This document shows, piece by piece, positions 7,047-10,299 of a stretch of DNA of 10,299 nucleotides. The position numbers and the translations under genes were made by a program. Origin of the DNA: Deltaproteobacteria bacterium (GTDB lineage: Bacteria; Desulfobacterota; DSM-4660; Desulfatiglandales; B25-G16); NCBI GenBank assembly GCA_018400255.1, contig JAGYMO010000070.1, forward strand, positions 1 to 10,299. Reading direction: 5' to 3'. Within the stretch, counting starts at the first letter, position 1, and the number at the start of each line of letters is the position of its first letter. Under the pieces are notes generated by a model that made no database searches, had not been told where the DNA came from, and saw only the letters and a list, made by a program, of their open reading frames with translations.

Positions 7047-8105
7047 ATGGAAGAGAAAATAAAAGATATATGGGTATTTGGTGATTTAAGGAATAGAAAA
7101 CTTTTCGAATTGTATATTAATGTGCTGGGGCGGGCCAAGAAATTTGCCGGTTCGGCCTGTGGGAGAGTAACCGCCGTGCTTATAGGCTCGTCAAATACCA
7201 GGCTTAAATTTGATTCACACAGACAGACCCACCTGCAATTAGAAGCCGCTGCAGATGAGTCCATTTCTCGTGGCGCAGACTATGTGCATATTATAGATGA
7301 TTCCAGGCTTGCATTGCCAAGGGCAGACTCCTTTGCCTCTGTCCTGGCAGATGCTGTTATTAGGCAAGGCCCAATGCTTGTACTATTTGCACTGACTGAC
7401 TTCGGGAGAGAGCTGGCAGCCAGGACCGCAAAGATGACAAATTCAGGTTTGATTGCTCAATGCATGGATCTCAAGATGGAAAAAGGAAGGGTTGTGGCAA
7501 AATGTCCCTCTTCGAGTAGCGGCGTAATGGCGGAAATTATATTCTCGGAAGAATCCCGTACAGGATTTGTTACAATGCAGCCTGCTGTTTCTCAGACCCC
7601 TGAAGCTCAAGGGAATCCTGGCCATATCGACTGGATAAAGGTAGATCGTCTCGACATCTTGGAAGGTCCTAAGTTGCTGTCAAGCTCTCCATTACGTGAA
7701 ACGAAGAGACCATTAGAGGAAGCTGATACTGTGGTGGTAGGGGGAGGGGGGCTTCATAATGCTGAAAACTTCAGTATGATTCGTGAACTCGCTGAAACTT
7801 TGGGTGGTGAAATAGGTGCCACTCGACCGCCCGTGCTTCAAAGGTGGGTAGAAGAGGAAAGACTGGTTGGGCAGACCGGAAAGACAATAAGACCGAAACT
7901 CCTTTTTTCTGTCGGCACCTCTGGTGCAATTCAATATACATCCGGTATAAAGGACTCTAAGGTTATTGTGGCAATTAACAGAGATAAAGATTCTCCTGTG
8001 TTTAATATTGCCGATCTTGGAATTGTTGCAGACGCAAAGACATTTCTGCCGTTACTTATAAACAGGGTAAAACAGACAATGACGTACAGAAAGGGGGAGC
8101 ATTAA
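7047..8105 (+). CDS. etfA: Electron transfer flavoprotein alpha subunit, divergent (ETF-1), no ferredoxin domain
   Basis: A 352-residue EtfA. The N-terminal nucleotide-fold domain (about 5-190) includes FGRELAARTA (119-128). The C-terminal FAD domain starts near 230 (VVVGGGGL) and contains GATRPPV, GQTGKTIRP (275-283), TSGAIQY (291-297) and VIVAINRD. Several normally conserved residues differ. Tyr297 stands where the QH motif has His. CPSSSSG (153-159) replaces RPAFGGN. The TVRPGVF-like segment reads TMQPAVS, losing its Arg. All these are intact in the second EtfA of this window. The frame is unbroken with an AGAGGT site five bases before ATG, so it looks functional but specialised. With EtfB-1 it should take electrons from, or give them to, the acyl-CoA dehydrogenase. 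The next gene converges from the other strand 117 bases away. Confidence 0.92.
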   Translation: MEEKIKDIWVFGDLRNRKLFELYINVLGRAKKFAGSACGRVTAVLIGSSNTRLKFDSHRQTHLQLEAAADESISRGADYVHIIDDSRLALPRADSFASVLADAVIRQGPMLVLFALTDFGRELAARTAKMTNSGLIAQCMDLKMEKGRVVAKCPSSSSGVMAEIIFSEESRTGFVTMQPAVSQTPEAQGNPGHIDWIKVDRLDILEGPKLLSSSPLRETKRPLEEADTVVVGGGGLHNAENFSMIRELAETLGGEIGATRPPVLQRWVEEERLVGQTGKTIRPKLLFSVGTSGAIQYTSGIKDSKVIVAINRDKDSPVFNIADLGIVADAKTFLPLLINRVKQTMTYRKGEH

Positions 8106-8203
8106 ATATTAGTCTTTTTAAGGGCTTATCAAACCTATACGTTTCTTTTTTCAATTTGGCTATCCGATGGATCGCTATGATAGCTATGCTGCAGCCGACT
8201 TGT

Positions 8204-8228
8204 CCGTGATAGGGATAATGGATCACGG
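8204..8228. other. Inverted repeat at the convergent end of the two ETF operons
   Basis: CCGTGAT (8204-8210) and ATCACGG (8222-8228) form a 7-bp stem with an 11-base loop overlapping the etfA-2 stop codon. No T run follows on either strand, so it is a weak candidate for a shared transcript end. No clear terminator was seen in the 8106-8222 gap; a T-rich stretch near 8142-8150 lacks a stem. Confidence 0.25.
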
Positions 8229-9419
8229 CGATGACTTAAGTCCTTTAATGAGCACAGGAAGGATTTCCATTGCGTCGCCTACAATACCGAGGTCTGCGAC
8301 CTTGAATATAGGTGCATTAGGATCTTTATTTATTGCTATAATAGTCTTTGCCGAGCTCATCCCAACGATATGCTGAACAGCACCGCTTATTCCAACGGCT
8401 ATATATAATTCAGGACCTACAGTGTGTCCTGATTGACCTACTTGCCTTGTGTGGGGGATCCAGTCAAGTTCAACGATAGCCCTTGAACCTGCAACTACCC
8501 CCCCAAGTTCATCTGCCAATTCCTTAATTAGCTTAAGGTTTTCTTTTTTCTCGCACCCCTTTCCGGCCGAGATAATAATATCCGCCTCCTCAATACTTAT
8601 CTCTCTCTGCCCTGTTAATTGTTTTATATCTACTGTGTTAGTCCTGATTGAGGTTTGAGACAGCACAACTTCAAAGTCCTCGATCTCCGCATTTTTTGTT
8701 TTATCATACTTCTCACAAGGGAAAACATTCGGTCTTACGGTTGCCATTTGAGGCCTTGTGTATGGAGAAATTATCGATGCCATGATATTTCCACCAAATG
8801 CCGGCCTTGTCTGGACAAGTTGGTCCTCTTCATCTATATCCAAACCAGTGCAGTCTGCAGTGAGCCCTAAATGAAGTCTTGCAGCAATCCTTGGCGCTAA
8901 TTCTCTTCCCCTCGGTGTTGCACCGAAGAGAAAAATAGATGGCCGTTCCTTAGAAATAACAGTGCATAGTACATTAGAAAAACCGTCTGTTGTGTAGTTA
9001 TCAAGGAGTTTATTTCTGCACCTGATTACCCTGTCTGCGCCGTAGTTGAGTAATTCCTGGAGCCCATCTACTTTTCCGTTTCCCAAAACTACCACGGCAA
9101 GATTTTGTTTGAGTCTGTCTGCAAGCCTCCGTCCCTGATTCAAAAGCTCTTTGACAACCTTCTTGGGTACGAGGTCTCTCCCTTTTTCCTCACACTCTCC
9201 CCATATGAAAATACCTGAAAATTTGTCCAGTTCCTCCTTTGGGATCTGCCTTCTTTCAATGGTAATTGCCCCAGCAGGGCAACTGCTTACACATGCGCCA
9301 CAGAGGGTGCAATTTTCCTGTACTTTTGCAATCTTATCAGTGACTGTAATTGCCCCAAAGGGACATGTCTTTTCACAAATTTTGCAACCAGTGCATTTTT
9401 CAATATCAATCTTTAGCAT
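8223..9419 (-). CDS. etfA: Electron transfer flavoprotein alpha subunit with N-terminal 2x[4Fe-4S] ferredoxin domain (ETF-2)
   Basis: A 398-residue fusion. Residues 1-55 are a two-cluster ferredoxin: C9/C12/C15/C19-Pro and C37/C40/C43/C47-Pro. An EtfA N-terminal domain follows from about 66 (FSGIFIWGE, then GRELAPRIAARL and RPAFGGN), then the FAD domain with GQSGH (328-332), GISGAVQH (343-350) and IIAINKDPNAPIF. His350 of the QH motif is present. GQSGH replaces the frequent GQTGK. This fusion is the architecture of CarE and LctC of Acetobacterium, subunits of electron-bifurcating caffeyl-CoA reductase and lactate dehydrogenase complexes, where electrons move between NAD(H), ferredoxin and a flavoprotein substrate enzyme. 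The start is supported by TAAGG six bases before ATG on the minus strand. It lies eight bases after etfB-2, clearly co-transcribed. Its partner dehydrogenase is not adjacent on this strand. Bifurcation is inferred from architecture. Confidence 0.95.
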   Translation of the reverse strand: MLKIDIEKCTGCKICEKTCPFGAITVTDKIAKVQENCTLCGACVSSCPAGAITIERRQIPKEELDKFSGIFIWGECEEKGRDLVPKKVVKELLNQGRRLADRLKQNLAVVVLGNGKVDGLQELLNYGADRVIRCRNKLLDNYTTDGFSNVLCTVISKERPSIFLFGATPRGRELAPRIAARLHLGLTADCTGLDIDEEDQLVQTRPAFGGNIMASIISPYTRPQMATVRPNVFPCEKYDKTKNAEIEDFEVVLSQTSIRTNTVDIKQLTGQREISIEEADIIISAGKGCEKKENLKLIKELADELGGVVAGSRAIVELDWIPHTRQVGQSGHTVGPELYIAVGISGAVQHIVGMSSAKTIIAINKDPNAPIFKVADLGIVGDAMEILPVLIKGLKSSP

Positions 9420-9427
9420 TGTATACC

Positions 9428-10225
9428 TTATACAAAATTTTTTTCCCTGAGAAACTCAATTACTTTTTTTGCAGCGGATGAGGGCTCACTGTCTCGAATG
9501 ATTGTTCCCTGTTTTTTTAATTGTGGAGGAAATATCTTTATGACTTGCGTAAGAGAACCTTTGAGTCCTATTTCTTCCTCTTTTATAGTAATATCTGAGG
9601 ACGAAATGGTTTTAAAGGGCTTTTTTCGTGCATCAAGTATTTCTGTAAATGAAGGTATTCTTCTAATCATTGGCCCCATACTTACGGAAATAAGGCATGG
9701 CAATTTTGCCTCTAATGTCTCTTTCCCTGTCTCTATTTCTCTTGTCGCCCTGATCTTTTTTTTATTATCCGTTAATTCAAGGTCCGTACAATACATAATC
9801 TGCGGTATACCCAGGGTTTCTGATAGCTCAGGGCCTACCTGGGCTGTATCTCCATCGATTGCCTGTTTTCCAACTAAAATAAGGTCAAAATCTCCCTCTA
9901 TTTCCTTTATAGCACTGGCGATTGTGAAGGCAGTTGCCCAGGTATCCGCGCCGGCAAACTTTCTGTCTGCCAGAAGAATAGCCCTGTCTATTCCCATTTC
10001 AAGGCAACGCATCAAGGAAGATTTGGCCTGTGGAGGCCCCATAGAAATGGCTACTGTCTCAACATCACCATTCTTTTCTTTCACCTCTAATGCCTTTTCT
10101 ACAGCATATTCACAGAAGGGGTTAAGGATAGAGTCAACTCCCTCTCTCATTAAGGTTCCTGTCTCAGTATTTATTTTGATGTCCGTAATTTCCGGAACTT
10201 GTTTTACACAGATTAGAATTTTCAT
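9428..10225 (-). CDS. etfB: Electron transfer flavoprotein beta subunit (ETF-2, CarD/LctB-like)
   Basis: A 265-residue EtfB of usual length with a complete set of family motifs: MKILICVKQVPE at the start, ILNPFCEYAVEKAL (33-46), ISMGPPQAKSSLMRCLEMGI (60-79), AGADTWATAF (91-100) and GKQAIDGDTAQVGPE (119-133). The intact GKQAIDGDTAQVGP loop and the downstream ferredoxin-fused EtfA place it with the EtfB of bifurcating ETFs such as CarD/LctB (family-level inference). It is the first gene of a minus-strand pair. Upstream there is no strong Shine-Dalgarno site before ATG 10225. A perfect inverted repeat centred 35 bases upstream may be an operator. It converges toward the acyl-CoA dehydrogenase/ETF-1 operon. 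Confidence 0.95.
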   Translation of the reverse strand: MKILICVKQVPEITDIKINTETGTLMREGVDSILNPFCEYAVEKALEVKEKNGDVETVAISMGPPQAKSSLMRCLEMGIDRAILLADRKFAGADTWATAFTIASAIKEIEGDFDLILVGKQAIDGDTAQVGPELSETLGIPQIMYCTDLELTDNKKKIRATREIETGKETLEAKLPCLISVSMGPMIRRIPSFTEILDARKKPFKTISSSDITIKEEEIGLKGSLTQVIKIFPPQLKKQGTIIRDSEPSSAAKKVIEFLREKNFV

Positions 10226-10251
10226 CTATATTAACCAGTAGTTATTTTGTA

Positions 10252-10268
10252 AGCGTTCACAGAACGCT
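10252..10268. promoter_or_regulatory. Perfect 7-3-7 inverted repeat upstream of etfB-2
   Basis: AGCGTTC and GAACGCT flank the three bases ACA. It sits 27-43 bases before the etfB-2 start, the only GC-richer spot in an AT-rich stretch. Position and symmetry suit a dimeric repressor operator or a leader hairpin; there is no T run to make it a terminator. The regulator is unknown. Confidence 0.4.
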
Positions 10269-10293
10269 GAAATTAGAAAATAGAAATTAGAAA
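10269..10293. repeat. AT-rich direct repeat at the window edge
   Basis: GAAATTAGAAA occurs at 10269-10279 and again at 10283-10293 (14-base period), separated by three bases. The pattern may continue beyond the window. It could be intergenic low-complexity sequence or the end of a longer tandem array. Confidence 0.45.
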
Positions 10294-10299
10294 TTTGGC

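Noticed and set aside
8167..8376. Plus-strand 69-codon frame between the convergent ETF operons
   Set aside because: Most of it lies antisense to the etfA-2 C-terminus and it has no ribosome site or recognisable motif.
9498..10241. Long plus-strand open frame (247 codons)
   Set aside because: It is antisense to etfB-2, whose protein has clear family motifs across its length; the plus-strand translation shows no recognisable domain.

Overview
The window looks like a piece of a moderately AT-rich bacterial chromosome from an anaerobe with flavin/iron-sulfur-based energy metabolism. The reasons are two complete electron-transferring flavoprotein (ETF) gene pairs, one with a ferredoxin domain fused to EtfA, together with an acyl-CoA dehydrogenase, a GlcD-type flavoprotein and two CCG-domain iron-sulfur proteins. 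This mix occurs in acetogens, syntrophs, sulfate/metal reducers and some anaerobic Planctomycetes or Nitrospirae. The sequence alone does not settle the phylum. Genes are tightly packed and most have clear Shine-Dalgarno sites. No rRNA, tRNA, CRISPR array or insertion sequence was seen.

Layout, plus strand. Positions 1-3435 hold an operon-like trio: the 3' end of an HdrB/GlcF-like Fe-S protein (start lies before the window), a GlcD-like FAD oxidoreductase, and a second Fe-S/CCG protein. After a 157-base gap ending in a GNRA-capped hairpin with a T run comes an MFS transporter (3593-4750) resembling the fosmidomycin-resistance (Fsr) branch. A 271-base AT-rich gap follows (4751-5021). It holds a good -35 box, a possible 37-residue hydrophobic small ORF, a long hairpin and a very strong terminator-like stem, all just before an acyl-CoA dehydrogenase gene (5022-6164). 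EtfB and EtfA genes of a divergent ETF (ETF-1) follow at 6240-8105.

Layout, minus strand. Converging on this operon is a second ETF (ETF-2): etfB (10225-9428) followed by etfA with an N-terminal 2x[4Fe-4S] ferredoxin domain (9419-8223). This is the architecture of CarDE and LctBC of Acetobacterium, which belong to electron-bifurcating complexes. A perfect inverted repeat and an AT-rich direct repeat lie upstream of etfB-2.

How the parts may work together (inference). ETF-1 is the likely electron partner of the adjacent acyl-CoA dehydrogenase. ETF-2 is the candidate bifurcating/confurcating ETF linking NAD(H), ferredoxin and a flavoprotein, possibly the GlcD-like protein as in LctBCD. The CCG Fe-S proteins could pass electrons between flavoproteins and another carrier. 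Both have lost the cysteines of their first CCG domain, and ETF-1 has lost several usually conserved ETF residues, so the locus is not a textbook copy of a known system.
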